DNA of 64,000 nucleotides from Lentzea xinjiangensis (GCF_900110955.1 NZ_FOFR01000018.1:54463-118462), one strand, 5' to 3'; positions 19,311-28,818 are shown, counted from the first letter of the stretch. Numbers and translations: made by a program. The notes: a model not told the origin generated them from the letters alone.

Positions 19311-22241
19311 TTACCTCGTGAATCGCAGGGTGATCACTTGGAAGGGACGCAGCACCACCTCCGCCGACGCGGCACCGAGAGGCCGTTCGAGCAGGTCCGT
19401 CTCCTGGATGCCGGTGTGCGCGAAGGAGGTGCCGATCACGGCGCGGGCCCGGCCGCCGTGCGCCTCGTAGAGCCGGACGACCACATCGCCCGACCGGTCG
19501 TCGGCCAGCTTCACGGCCTCGACCCTGACCGCGGGGTTGTCCGTGCGCACCAGCGGTTCCGGTGTCACGGAGCCGCGGACCGACCGCGGCGGCAGGTTGA
19601 TGCGGTAACCGGCGTCGACGGCCGCGGGCAGGTCACCGACGACCAGGGCGTAGCGGAAGCGGTGCTCGCCCTGGTCGGTCTCGGGGTCGGGGAACCTCGG
19701 TGCGCGCAGCAGGGAAAGGCGCACGGTCGTGGTGGTTCCGCCGTCGTCACGGGTGGTGCGGGTGACCTCGTGGCCGTAGGTCGAGTCGTTCACCACGGCC
19801 ACGCTGTAGCCGGGCTCGCCGACGTGCAGGAAGCGGTGGGCGCAGATCTCGAACTTCGCCGCCTCCCACGAGGTGTTGGTGTGGACCGGGCGGTGCAGGT
19901 GGCCGAACTGGGTCTCCGCGGTCGACACCTCGGCGCGCAGGTCGAGCGGGAACGCGATCTTGAGCAGCTTCTCGCGTTCCTGCCAGTCCACCTCGGTGTC
20001 GAAGTCGACCTGCTTGGCACCCTCGCGCAGCCGGATGGTCTGGGTGAGGACCGAGTCGCCGAACTTCGCCCGCACGACCACGCCGTCAGGGGAGTCGACG
20101 CGCTCGGACGGGGTCAGGTCGGCCTTCCAGTTGCGGTAGAACGGGTCGATGTCCCAGGCGTCCCACTGGTTCGGGTTGTCGCGGTGCAGCTGCGGCATGC
20201 CGGCGAACCCGTGCGGCGGCAGGACCTCGCGGTTTTCCTCCAGGTCGAGGATCGACGTCACGATGCCGTCGGCGTCGACCGTGACGCGGAGCCTGCCGTT
20301 GTCGAGGACGCCGTCCCGCGGCGCCACGAACGGCCTGGGCGCCTCGCCGCCGAGCACGTCGAAGGTCAGCTCGTCGTCGCCGTCACCCTTGATCGCGTCG
20401 ATGGCACCGGCCGTGAGCGCCTCCAGCTCCGCCGCGACGCGGGCGTAGGTGGCCTCGGCCTCGCGGTGCACCCAGGCGATCGAGCTGCCCGGCAGGATGT
20501 CGTGGAACTGGTGCAGCAGCACGGTCTTCCACAGCCGGTCGAGGTCGTCGTACGGGTACTCGCGGCCGTGGAGCGCGGCCGCGGTCGCCCAGTGCTCCGC
20601 CTCGCGCAGCAGGTGTTCGCTGCGGCGGTTGCCCTGCTTGGTCTTGGCCTGCGTGGTGTAGGTGGCGCGATGCTTCTCCAGGTACAGCTCGCCCGCCCAC
20701 ACCGGCGCGTCCGGGTACTCCTCCTGCGCGGCCTGGAAGAACTCGCGCGGCGGTTCCACGCGCACGGTCGGCGAGCCTTCGAGGTCCGCGACCCGGTGCG
20801 CGGTCTCCATCATCTCGCGGGTGGGGCCGCCACCGCCGTCGCCGTAGCCGAACGGCACCAGTGACCGGGAGGCCCTGGCGTGCTCGGCGAACTGCCGCGA
20901 CGCCCGCGCCAGTTCCTCACCCGAGAGCGACGAGTTGTAGGTGTCGACCGGCGGGAAGTGGGTGAAGATCCGCGTGCCGTCGATGCCCTCCCACCAGAAC
21001 GTGTGGTGCGGGAACCTGTTGATCTGGTTCCACGACAGCTTCTGGGTGAGGAACCAGCGCGAGCCGGACAGCTTGATCAGCTGGGGGAGCGCGGCGCTGT
21101 AGCCGAACGAGTCGGGCAGCCACACCTCCTCGGTCTCCACGCCGAAGTTGTCGAGGAAGAACCGCTTGCCGTGCACGAGCTGGCGGGCCATCGCCTCGCC
21201 GCCGGGCATGTTCGTGTCCGACTCGACCCACATGCCGCCGACCGGCACGAACTGCCCGCCGCGGACCTTCTCGCGCACCCGGTCCCACACGTGCGGGTGG
21301 TGCTCCTTCATCCACGCGTACTGCTGGGCCTGCGAGCACGCGAAGTAGAAGTCCGGGTAGTCGTCCATCAGCCTGGTGACGTTGGAGAACGTCCTGGCGC
21401 ACTTGCGGACGGTCTCCCGCAACGGCCACAGCCACGCGGAGTCGATGTGCGCGTGGCCGATCGCGGACACCCGGTGGGCGGACGCGCTGGCGGGCAGCGA
21501 CAGCACGTGCTCCAGCTCGGCGCGGGCGAGGCCGGCGGTGGCGGCGACGTCGTTGAGGTCCAACGCGTCCATCGCCCGGTCGAGCGCGTGCAGGACCTTG
21601 TGCCGGCGCGGGTCGTGGTCCGGCAGTTCCTTCATGAGCGACTGCAGCACCTCGATGTCGAGCATGAGGTGCCAGACCTGCGGCCGGAACACCGCGAGCT
21701 CGGCCTTGAGGATCCGGTACAACGGCTCGGTGCCCGCGGTGGCCTTGTCGCCCAGCGGGGTCGGCAGGAACGGGTGGAAGTCGAGGATGGTCGGGTTGCC
21801 CGCGGCCTCCAGGTAGAAGAGGACCTCGCGGCCGTCGACGGGCAGGTAGGTGTTGCGCGGCTCGATGCCCTTGATGGGCTCGCCGGCGGCGGTGTAGGCG
21901 AGGCCTTCCGCCTGGAAGCCGGGGCCGGGGTGGGTGAAGCCGAGGTCCAGCACGACCTCGACCTGCCTGCCCTCCCACTCCCGCGGGACGCTGCCGGTCA
22001 GCCGGAACCAGCTCGTGCTCCACGGCGCGCCCCAGGCGTCGCCGACGTTCGCCGGTTCGTAGGTGGCGGCCAGCGCCTCGGCGACCGGGACGGGCTCGTC
22101 CGGCACGGTCCAGACGGCCAGCTCCAGAGGTGCGGTCTCCCCGTAGACCGCCGGGCGGATGCGTTCCTTCAGCGTGCGGTTGAGTCGTTCTTCCAGCAGC
22201 GCGCGTTCGTCGTGCACAGCTTTCAACCCCTTTTGGTTCAT
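19311..22241 (-). CDS. GH38 alpha-mannosidase (976 aa)
   Basis: Family 38 glycosidase that removes alpha-linked mannose with retention. The zinc/active-site block is GHAHIDSAW (262-270), the nucleophile D377 lies in LPDSFGYSAALPQ, and a further metal-site histidine lies in HQFHDILPGSS. There is an N-terminal beta domain (about 60-160) and large C-terminal beta domains to the end. No signal peptide, so it acts in the cytoplasm on imported glycans. The ATG at 22241 overlaps the GH5-gene stop (ATGA); a GTG at 22216 with AAGGGG nine bases upstream is an alternative start. Length is typical. Confidence 0.93.
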   Translation of the reverse strand: MNQKGLKAVHDERALLEERLNRTLKERIRPAVYGETAPLELAVWTVPDEPVPVAEALAATYEPANVGDAWGAPWSTSWFRLTGSVPREWEGRQVEVVLDLGFTHPGPGFQAEGLAYTAAGEPIKGIEPRNTYLPVDGREVLFYLEAAGNPTILDFHPFLPTPLGDKATAGTEPLYRILKAELAVFRPQVWHLMLDIEVLQSLMKELPDHDPRRHKVLHALDRAMDALDLNDVAATAGLARAELEHVLSLPASASAHRVSAIGHAHIDSAWLWPLRETVRKCARTFSNVTRLMDDYPDFYFACSQAQQYAWMKEHHPHVWDRVREKVRGGQFVPVGGMWVESDTNMPGGEAMARQLVHGKRFFLDNFGVETEEVWLPDSFGYSAALPQLIKLSGSRWFLTQKLSWNQINRFPHHTFWWEGIDGTRIFTHFPPVDTYNSSLSGEELARASRQFAEHARASRSLVPFGYGDGGGGPTREMMETAHRVADLEGSPTVRVEPPREFFQAAQEEYPDAPVWAGELYLEKHRATYTTQAKTKQGNRRSEHLLREAEHWATAAALHGREYPYDDLDRLWKTVLLHQFHDILPGSSIAWVHREAEATYARVAAELEALTAGAIDAIKGDGDDELTFDVLGGEAPRPFVAPRDGVLDNGRLRVTVDADGIVTSILDLEENREVLPPHGFAGMPQLHRDNPNQWDAWDIDPFYRNWKADLTPSERVDSPDGVVVRAKFGDSVLTQTIRLREGAKQVDFDTEVDWQEREKLLKIAFPLDLRAEVSTAETQFGHLHRPVHTNTSWEAAKFEICAHRFLHVGEPGYSVAVVNDSTYGHEVTRTTRDDGGTTTTVRLSLLRAPRFPDPETDQGEHRFRYALVVGDLPAAVDAGYRINLPPRSVRGSVTPEPLVRTDNPAVRVEAVKLADDRSGDVVVRLYEAHGGRARAVIGTSFAHTGIQETDLLERPLGAASAEVVLRPFQVITLRFTR

Positions 22242-23356
22242 CCCCGCGCAATCGAGGCCCGCACGCCGTCGCGCGCGAGGGTCATCCACTCTTCGAAGAA
22301 GGCCCCACCCGGTCCCCACGAGGGCCGGTCGCCGTGCAACGTGATCGGTGTGCGCACGGCGGGCGCCGGTGCTGCCTCGCGCACGATCCTGGCGATCGCC
22401 TCCCCGAGCGGCTTGACCTTGCGTTCCGTCGTCAACAACCCCAACTCGTACTCGCGTTCGGGGAAGTCCACCAACGCACGGTCGACGTCGTGCGAGCACC
22501 ACCACGTGACGCCCCAGAGGTTCGAGCACGTCAGGACGTTCGCAAGCGTTTGCTCGGCGAACTCGGGCGCCTGCTCCGCGCTGATCTCGGGCTGGGCGGC
22601 GCCGACCTCCTGCAGCCACACCGGCCGCTCCGGGTCCTTCGCGTGCGCCTTCGCCAGCTCGACCAGGTACTCGGCGTGGTGGACGCTCTCGGGGGAGAGG
22701 GGGCCGTAGCGCTGCGCTGTGCCGTTGAAGACCCACGAGTGCACGGTGGTCATCGCGCCCTTGTTGGCCGCGTGCTCGGGCAGGAACGAGTGCTCGCTCT
22801 CGTACCAGACGGCGTCGTATTCGGAGTGGACGTGCGGGAGACCGGGTGCGGCCTCCTCGCATTCGCCGAGCAGTGCGTCGATCCACTCGCCGGCCTGTTC
22901 GGGAGTGCACGGGTTGGACTCGGTGAGGAGGTTGACCTCGTTGCCGAGGGTGAAGCCGAGGAAGTTCGGCTTGTCCCTGAGCGCCTCGGCGAGCGTGCGG
23001 ACGTAGAACCGCTGCCCGCTGATCACCTCGCGGTCGGTGAAGATGTTGCGGCGGTGCCAGGTCTGCACCCAGGACGGGTAGAAGTCGAAGCTCGACAGGT
23101 GGCCCTGCAGCACGTCCACCTGCACGTCCAGCCCCGTCTCGCGGGCGGCGTCGAGGAGCTGCGCGAGCTGCTCGACGGCCCGCGGGCGGACGAGTCCGCG
23201 GTTGGGCTGGAACACCGGCCACAGCGGGAAGACCCGCACGTGGTCGAGGCCGAGCCCCGCGACGGACTCGAAGTCGGCTTTGACGTCGTCGATGGAGAAG
23301 TCGAGCCAGTGGTGGAACCAGCCGGCCGACGGGGTGTAGTTCACGCCGAAACGCAC
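22238..23356 (-). CDS. GH5-like glycosidase, probable beta-mannosidase (372 aa)
   Basis: A TIM-barrel hydrolase of clan GH-A: acid/base E140 lies in LGNEVN and nucleophile E250 in VWLQEVG, spaced as in families 5 and 2. No signal peptide. Actinobacterial family 5 members of this general kind (subfamily GH5_18) cleave Man-beta-1,4-GlcNAc from the N-glycan core; the operon context supports this, though the subfamily is inferred. The start is chosen at GTG 23356, with AAGGGA eight bases upstream inside the end of the permease gene, rather than the longer frame. Confidence 0.8.
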   Translation of the reverse strand: MRFGVNYTPSAGWFHHWLDFSIDDVKADFESVAGLGLDHVRVFPLWPVFQPNRGLVRPRAVEQLAQLLDAARETGLDVQVDVLQGHLSSFDFYPSWVQTWHRRNIFTDREVISGQRFYVRTLAEALRDKPNFLGFTLGNEVNLLTESNPCTPEQAGEWIDALLGECEEAAPGLPHVHSEYDAVWYESEHSFLPEHAANKGAMTTVHSWVFNGTAQRYGPLSPESVHHAEYLVELAKAHAKDPERPVWLQEVGAAQPEISAEQAPEFAEQTLANVLTCSNLWGVTWWCSHDVDRALVDFPEREYELGLLTTERKVKPLGEAIARIVREAAPAPAVRTPITLHGDRPSWGPGGAFFEEWMTLARDGVRASIARG

Positions 23357-23360
23357 AGAT

Positions 23361-24182
23361 TCATCCCTTGATCGCGCCTTCTCCGACACCGCGGAAGAAG
23401 TGCTTCTGCAGCAACAGGAACAGCAGGATCAGCGGGAGGACGGCGATGATCGTGCCCGCCGCCACCAGCCGCTGGTTCTGCACGAACGTGCCCTGGAGGT
23501 ACGCGAGCCCGATGGTGAGCGTGTACTTCTCCTGGTCGCTCAGCACCACGAGCGGCCAGAGGAAGTCGTCCCAGCTGAACATGAACGAGAACAGCGCCAC
23601 CACGACCAGCGTGCCCTTCACCGACGGCAGCGCGAGGCGGGTGAACCGCTGCCACGCGTTGGCTCCGTCGATGACCGCGGCTTCCTCGACCTCGGCGGGG
23701 AGTGCGAGGAAGGCGTTGCGCAGCAACAGGACGTTGAGCGCGGCGATCGAGCCGGGCAGCACGACCGCGGTGAGCGTGTCGGTGAGGCCCAGCCCGCGCA
23801 TCACCAGGAACAGCGAGATCAGGATCGCCTCGAACGGCACCAGGATGCTGCTGGCGAAGACGACCGCGGCGAGCTTGCGGCCGCGGAACTTCAACCGCGC
23901 CAGCGCATAGCCCGCCATGGCGGCGCCGAGGCAGTTGGTGACGACGTTGACGCTCGCGACCCCGAGCGAGTTGAGCGCGAACGACCAGACCGGCACCACG
24001 TCGGCGACGGCCGCGTAGTTGCCGAACGTCGGGTCGTCGGGGATGAAGTCGGGGACGAAGACGTCCTCGGCCGGCCCCTTGACGCTGGTCGAGAACTGCC
24101 AGAGGAACGGGCCGATGCTGATCGCGAGGATCGTCAGGAGCCCGAGGTAGCGCAGTGCGAGGGAGAACCGGGCGGGCTTCAC
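23361..24182 (-). CDS. Sugar ABC transporter permease, MalG type (273 aa)
   Basis: Six predicted membrane spans and the cytoplasmic EAA loop (VEEAAVIDGANAWQRFTRLALPSVKG) that docks the ATPase. This is a carbohydrate uptake family 1 permease. The GTG start at 24182 overlaps the partner permease by GTGA. No ATPase gene is present in the operon, so it probably uses a shared MsiK-type ATPase encoded elsewhere, as is common in actinomycetes. Confidence 0.95.
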   Translation of the reverse strand: MKPARFSLALRYLGLLTILAISIGPFLWQFSTSVKGPAEDVFVPDFIPDDPTFGNYAAVADVVPVWSFALNSLGVASVNVVTNCLGAAMAGYALARLKFRGRKLAAVVFASSILVPFEAILISLFLVMRGLGLTDTLTAVVLPGSIAALNVLLLRNAFLALPAEVEEAAVIDGANAWQRFTRLALPSVKGTLVVVALFSFMFSWDDFLWPLVVLSDQEKYTLTIGLAYLQGTFVQNQRLVAAGTIIAVLPLILLFLLLQKHFFRGVGEGAIKG

Positions 24183-25048
24183 AGCTGGTCCTCCCTGCGG
24201 TTCAGCTTGAGGGTGACCAGCAGCAGGCCCAGCAGGATGACGAACAGCACGAAGCTCAGCGCCGAGGCGTACCCGACCTCACCGGTGAGGCCGCGGCCGA
24301 CCGACTGGATGAGCATGACCATCGTGGTGCTCGCCCCGCCCGGCCCGCCGGTGCCGCCGGACAGCAGGTAGATCTCGGAGAACACGCGGAACCCGTTGAC
24401 CGCGCTCAGGGCCGCGATGAGCACCATCGTCGGGCGCAGCGCGGGCACGGTGACCGACCAGAACCTCCTGACCGGTCCCGCGCCGTCGACCATCGCGGCC
24501 TCGTGCAGGTCTTTCGGTACGTTCGCGAGCGCGGCCAGGTAGATCACCATGTAGTAGCCGAGGCCGCGCCAGACCGTCACCACCATCGAGCTGACCAGCA
24601 GCAGCGTCGAGTCGGTGAGGAACCCGATCCTCGTGCCGCCCAGCGCCTCCACGACGTTGTTGACCAGGCCGCGGCTGTCGAGCAGCCACGTCCAGATGAG
24701 CCCGACCACGACCGCGGAGGCGATGACCGGGGTGAAGAACGCCGTGCGGAAGATCCCGATGCCCGGCACGACCTTCTGCGCGAGCATCGCGATCAGCAGC
24801 GGCAACAGCACCAGCGGCGGGACGACGCCCGCCATGTAGAGCAGGCTGTTGCGCGCAGCCAGCCAGAACTTCGGGTCCTGGGCCATCCGCACGAAGTTGT
24901 CCACCCCGGTGAACCGCCCGCCGCCCAGCGCGCTCGCGTCGGTGAACGCGAGCACGATCATGTTCAGGAACGGGAAGATCGTGAACATGAGGCAGACGCC
25001 CAGTCCCGGCAGCAGGAACAGCCAGGGCGTGTACGGGCGGTGGGTCAC
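24179..25048 (-). CDS. Sugar ABC transporter permease, MalF type (289 aa)
   Basis: Six spans beginning with TPWLFLLPGLGVCLMFTIFPF, and an EAA loop (DLHEAAMVDGAGPVRRFWSVTVPALRP). It forms the channel together with the MalG-type partner. The GTG start at 25048 overlaps the binding-protein stop (GTGA), indicating coupled translation and equal dosage. Confidence 0.95.
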   Translation of the reverse strand: MTHRPYTPWLFLLPGLGVCLMFTIFPFLNMIVLAFTDASALGGGRFTGVDNFVRMAQDPKFWLAARNSLLYMAGVVPPLVLLPLLIAMLAQKVVPGIGIFRTAFFTPVIASAVVVGLIWTWLLDSRGLVNNVVEALGGTRIGFLTDSTLLLVSSMVVTVWRGLGYYMVIYLAALANVPKDLHEAAMVDGAGPVRRFWSVTVPALRPTMVLIAALSAVNGFRVFSEIYLLSGGTGGPGGASTTMVMLIQSVGRGLTGEVGYASALSFVLFVILLGLLLVTLKLNRREDQL

Positions 25049-26298
25049 TTGAGGAGCCTGTTGCACTCGGCGACGGCGTCGTCCAGGGCCTGCTTCGGCG
25101 ACTTCTTGCCGAGCATCGCGTCCGCGAGCTGCTGCAGGAGCGCCTCGCGCATCTGGTCGCTGAACTGCACCGGCGTGTAGTTCACCGCGGTCTTGAGCTG
25201 CTTGGCCGCCGCGACCCGCACGCGTGCCTCGTCGGTGCCGTCCTCGGTGGTGAAGTAGGGGTCGTCGCCACCCTTCGACGTGGAGGGGAAGATCGAGGCG
25301 AGCTTGGCGAACTCCACCTGGTTCTCGGCGTTGGTGAGGAACCGGCCGAACGCGAGCGCGGTCGCCTGGTTCTTGCTGCTCTTCGGCACGCTCACGCCGT
25401 GCAGGAACATGTTGGCGCTGCCGGTGTTCGTGATGGGCGTGCTGATGCCGATGTTCGCGTAGAGGCTGGGCGCGTCGGTCTTGAACTTGCCGAGGTCGTA
25501 GGCGCTGCCGGGGTTGAGCGCCGTCTGCTGCGCCATGAACTTCGCGCCGGCGCCGGTGTAGTTCTGCGTGAGCGCCTCGGGGATCAGCGCGCCCGCGTCG
25601 TACATCCGCTTGTAGCTCTCGACGAGCTCGACGCCCTTGGGCTCGTTGAAGGTGAACTCGTCGTTCTCGAACAGCTTCACGCCGTACAGGCCGAAGTCGG
25701 CGATGCTCGGGGTCTGGCCGAGGATGGCGATCTTCTTCTCGGCGAGCTTGAGCGCCTGCTCCTCGAGCTCCCTGAAGTTCGTGGGCGGTTTGTTCGGGTC
25801 CAGGCCGGCCTGGCTGAACAGGGCCTTGTTGTAGAAGATCGGCCCCGTGTTGAGGTACCAGGGGAAGCCGTAGCAGCCGCCCTTGCCGGGGATCTCGAAC
25901 GCCTGCCAGGCGTTGGCCAGGTAGTCGGCCTTGGCGTCCGCGGCCGACTCGTCGAGGTTGACGAGCTGACCGGCCTTGGCGAGCGGGAAGCTCAGGTCCG
26001 GCGGCACGTTGACGACGTCGGGCAGGCTGCCCGCGCTCGCGTCGGCCATGACCTTGGCCAGGTACCCGTCCGCGGGCTGGTCGACCCACTTCACCGCGGT
26101 GCCCTGGTGCTGCTTCTGGAACGCGTCGACGACACCGTTGACGTAGTCGGTGTACTTGGGTTTGAGCGACCACGTCTGGAACGTGATCTCGCCGGTCACC
26201 TGGCCACCCGTCGTGGAGCCGCCTCCACTCGTGCCGGACAGGCCGCAGCCCGCGACAGGTACCGCCACCAGGCCCGCGAGGAACGTGCGCCTCTTCAT
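25045..26298 (-). CDS. Sugar-binding lipoprotein of the ABC transporter (417 aa)
   Basis: Type I carbohydrate-binding protein. The twin-arginine-like start MKRRTFLAGLVAVPVAGC ends in a lipobox (VAGC, Cys 18), so it is exported and lipid-anchored. The mature part shows the family pattern (EITFQTWSLKPKYTDYVNGVVDAFQKQ and GCYGFPWYLNTGPIFYNKALF). It probably binds the glycan released by the GH18 enzyme. The ATG at 26298 has AAGGAGGT at the right distance; the GTG two codons before is too close. First gene of the operon. Confidence 0.93.
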   Translation of the reverse strand: MKRRTFLAGLVAVPVAGCGLSGTSGGGSTTGGQVTGEITFQTWSLKPKYTDYVNGVVDAFQKQHQGTAVKWVDQPADGYLAKVMADASAGSLPDVVNVPPDLSFPLAKAGQLVNLDESAADAKADYLANAWQAFEIPGKGGCYGFPWYLNTGPIFYNKALFSQAGLDPNKPPTNFRELEEQALKLAEKKIAILGQTPSIADFGLYGVKLFENDEFTFNEPKGVELVESYKRMYDAGALIPEALTQNYTGAGAKFMAQQTALNPGSAYDLGKFKTDAPSLYANIGISTPITNTGSANMFLHGVSVPKSSKNQATALAFGRFLTNAENQVEFAKLASIFPSTSKGGDDPYFTTEDGTDEARVRVAAAKQLKTAVNYTPVQFSDQMREALLQQLADAMLGKKSPKQALDDAVAECNRLLK

Positions 26299-26330
26299 TG
26301 ACACCCACCTCCTTGCTCGCGGACCCTAGC

Positions 26331-26342
26331 TAAACCGGTTTA
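26331..26342. promoter_or_regulatory. LacI-family operator between regulator and glycan operon
   Basis: Perfect palindrome TAAACCGGTTTA with the central CG typical of LacI-family sites. It sits in the 97-base gap between the divergent regulator and binding-protein genes, placed to control both. Confidence 0.75.
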
Positions 26343-26395
26343 TCTCCGGCTAGCCTCCGACCGTCTTGTTGTCTCGTTCCGGACAGGTGCACTGA

Positions 26396-27385
26396 GTGAA
26401 GAGGCCGACCATCAAGGACATCGCGGCGGAGGCCGGGGTGTCGAAGGGGGCAGTCTCCCTGGCCCTGAACGGGCGTTCCGGGGTGTCGGAGTCGACGAGG
26501 GCCCGCGTGCTGGCCGTGGCGTCGTCGCTGGGCTACCGGCCGTCGGTCACGGCCAGGGCGCTGTCGTCCGCGTCCGCCGACGCCGTGGGACTGGTGCTGG
26601 TGCGGCCACCACGGGCGCTGGGGGACGAGGCGTTCTTCTTCCAGCTGATCGCCGGGATGCAGTCCGCGATGTCGTCGGCGTTGCTGCTGCAGGTGGTGGC
26701 GTCCCGGTCCGACGAGATCGCGCTGTACCGGCGGTGGTGGGCCGAGCACCGGGTGGACGGCGTGTTCCTGGTCGACCTGCTGGTGTCGGATCCACGGGTG
26801 GAGCTGATGTCGTCCCTGGGGCTGCCGGCCGTCGTGGTGGGCGGTTCCGGGCACCACGGGTCGCTGGCCTCGGTCTGGGCTGACGACTACGCGGCCATGA
26901 CCTCGGTCGTCGAGTACCTGAAGTCGCTGGGGCACCGGCGGATCGCCCGGGTCGCCGGGTTGCCCTCGTTGCTGCACACCGTGCGGCGGGACCAGGCGTT
27001 CCTGGCGTCCGCCGGGGACGGCGTGATCGTCGCCGGGGACTACACGGCCGAGTCCGGTGCCGTGGCGACGCGGACGCTCCTCGGGTCGGACCGCCCGCCC
27101 ACCGCGATCGTCTACGACAACGACGTCATGGCGGTGGCGGGAGCCGAGGTGGCGGCCGCGGCCGGTGTCGGCGTGCCGGCGCAGCTGTCCATCGTCGCCT
27201 GGGACGACTCGGTCCTGTGCCAGCACGGCCGGCTGACCGCCCTGTCCAGGGACACGTTCGCGTTCGGGGCCAGGGCCGCCCGCGCGTTGCAGGCCGTCGT
27301 GGAGGGGGCTTCGCCCACCGACGTCGAGGACGTCCTGCCCGAGCTGGTGGTCCGGCGGTCCTCCGGGGTCGCACCCGCCCCGTAG
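26396..27385 (+). CDS. LacI-family regulator of the glycan operon (329 aa)
   Basis: The N-terminal LacI HTH (TIKDIAAEAGVSKGAVSLALNGR, residues 5-27) is followed by the hinge helix (RALSSASADAVG) and a periplasmic-binding-protein-like sensor domain. It probably represses the divergent ABC/glycosidase operon through the palindrome at 26331 until a mannosyl oligosaccharide binds. GTG start at 26396. The gene ends before a perfect hairpin terminator. Confidence 0.92.
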   Translation: MKRPTIKDIAAEAGVSKGAVSLALNGRSGVSESTRARVLAVASSLGYRPSVTARALSSASADAVGLVLVRPPRALGDEAFFFQLIAGMQSAMSSALLLQVVASRSDEIALYRRWWAEHRVDGVFLVDLLVSDPRVELMSSLGLPAVVVGGSGHHGSLASVWADDYAAMTSVVEYLKSLGHRRIARVAGLPSLLHTVRRDQAFLASAGDGVIVAGDYTAESGAVATRTLLGSDRPPTAIVYDNDVMAVAGAEVAAAAGVGVPAQLSIVAWDDSVLCQHGRLTALSRDTFAFGARAARALQAVVEGASPTDVEDVLPELVVRRSSGVAPAP

Positions 27386-27400
27386 ACCGTCCCCGCGCCC

Positions 27401-27432
27401 GGAAGCCGTGGGAGCGCGCTCCCACGGCTTCC
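27401..27432. terminator. Bidirectional terminator hairpin
   Basis: A 32-base perfect palindrome with arms GGAAGCCGTGGGAGCG and its reverse complement lies between the converging LacI and LysR genes. It lacks a T tract but is strong. Confidence 0.8.
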
Positions 27433-27443
27433 GCCCTCGTCCG

Positions 27444-28346
27444 TCAGGTCAGCGACGCGACCTGGTCGCTGACCACCTGCGCCGCCGCCGAGACCAGCGC
27501 CGTCACCGCCGGGTTCGTCGAGTTGTCCTGGCGCCAGCCGAACTGCGTGTACACGCGGAAGGCGGGGGACCAGGGCAAGCGGACCAACCTGCCGTCGGAC
27601 AGCTCGGCGGACACCGTCACCTCCGGCATCAGGGCGATGCCCAGGCCCGAGGCCACGGCCCGCTTGGCGGCGTCCACCGAGTCCAGCTCGAGCACCGGGG
27701 CCCTGGTGTCGTCGAAACCCAGGGAGTGCTCGAGGAGCTCGTGGTAGGAGGCGCCGTTCTCGGCGCGGACGAGGGTGCTGCTCGTGATGTCGTCCTCGGC
27801 CAGCGACTGGCGCTGGGTGAGCGCGTGGTTCGGACCGGCGACCATCACGAGGGGCTCCGGGCAGAGCACCGTGGTCTCCAGTCCCTCGCGGGGCTCGATG
27901 GCGCCGATGAAGAAGGCGCAGTCGAGCTGGCCGTCGCGCACGGAGTTCAGGTTGTTGTTCAGGGCGTTGCGCGAGTGCAGCGAGAGTTGGACCGACGGGT
28001 AGCGCCAGCACATGTATTCGATGAGCGGTAACAGGCGGTAGTCGGTCAAACTCTGAGCGGAACCGATGACCAGTTTGCCGTGCGGCTCCCCGTTCATCGT
28101 GATGGCTTTTCGGGCCTTTTCGGTGAGGTTGATGATGTTCCGCGCGAACGGGAGCAGTTCGACCCCCGCGGACGTCATCTGGATACCTCGCGGGAGGCGC
28201 CGGAAAAGGGAGACCCCGAGGGCCTCCTCCAGCGCCTTGATGCGGGTGGTGATGGTCGGCTGCGAGCAGTTGAGCGTGGCAGCGGCCTTGGTGAAGCTCC
28301 CTGTCTGAACCACGGTCGTGAACGCGAGAAGCTGGCGTGTCTCCAT
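27444..28346 (-). CDS. LysR-family transcription regulator (300 aa)
   Basis: The N-terminal winged HTH (QLLAFTTVVQTGSFTKAAATLNCSQPTITTRIKALE, residues 5-39) is followed by a two-lobed effector domain. Length is normal for the family. Regulators of this type usually control a divergent gene, but the next 470 bases hold no gene and tig follows in divergent orientation, so the target is unclear. Codon use and the ATG start are ordinary. Confidence 0.92.
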   Translation of the reverse strand: METRQLLAFTTVVQTGSFTKAAATLNCSQPTITTRIKALEEALGVSLFRRLPRGIQMTSAGVELLPFARNIINLTEKARKAITMNGEPHGKLVIGSAQSLTDYRLLPLIEYMCWRYPSVQLSLHSRNALNNNLNSVRDGQLDCAFFIGAIEPREGLETTVLCPEPLVMVAGPNHALTQRQSLAEDDITSSTLVRAENGASYHELLEHSLGFDDTRAPVLELDSVDAAKRAVASGLGIALMPEVTVSAELSDGRLVRLPWSPAFRVYTQFGWRQDNSTNPAVTALVSAAAQVVSDQVASLT

Positions 28347-28818
28347 CAGGCGGATCCTCGGGGTAAAACAGTGCGACGACTTTTTCTCGTTCGTTCCCGT
28401 GGTCCTGTTACGGGTGGTGCGCGGGTCGCAACGCTACCTGTCGGCTGCGGCGCGCTGATTGGTGCTAACGGAGTCATCTTGATCGGCCGAGAAAGACGGT
28501 TTCGTCCGAAAGAGTGAAATTGAGCCGGAGCCTTTGACGACCCGTAGTCGCGTGACTCTTTTCGGTGAAGCCTTTCGCGGCGCGAACCAGGACACCCTGG
28601 CCGCCGGTTCTCGTCACCGGCTCGACGTCCGCCTGACGGGCGGGCGGGCGGCCGCCGGCCGGGCCACCCGCCACCGGCGCCCGCGAGGCGTGGCACCGCG
28701 CGAAAGCGGGGTGGCGGCGGTCACGGTGCGGGTCTCGCCTAGACTCGCTGGGAATCCGGGCGCCCCTGAGGTGGTACCGGCTGTCTTGCACGTTCTTGTT
28801 CGTATCGAGGAGTCCACG
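28347..28818. other. Gene-free 472-base region between LysR gene and tig
   Basis: No convincing gene on either strand. The left part is the LysR promoter region and is relatively AT-rich for this genome. The right part leads into tig; a possible -10 TAGACT lies at about 28740, some 75 bases before the tig start. The frame upstream of the tig TTG is open but its content is arginine-rich shadow sequence, not a protein extension. No RNA gene or attachment site recognised. Confidence 0.5.

Noticed and set aside
22241..23222. Extension of the alpha-mannosidase frame into the GH5 gene (1303 codons in all)
   Set aside because: The added part is a shadow of the GH5-like gene, which has intact active-site motifs in its own frame; the mannosidase starts at the ATGA overlap.
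28534..28818. 95-residue N-terminal extension of trigger factor
   Set aside because: The extension is Arg-rich and unlike any trigger factor; the TTG at 28819 has a good ribosome site and gives the normal N-terminus.
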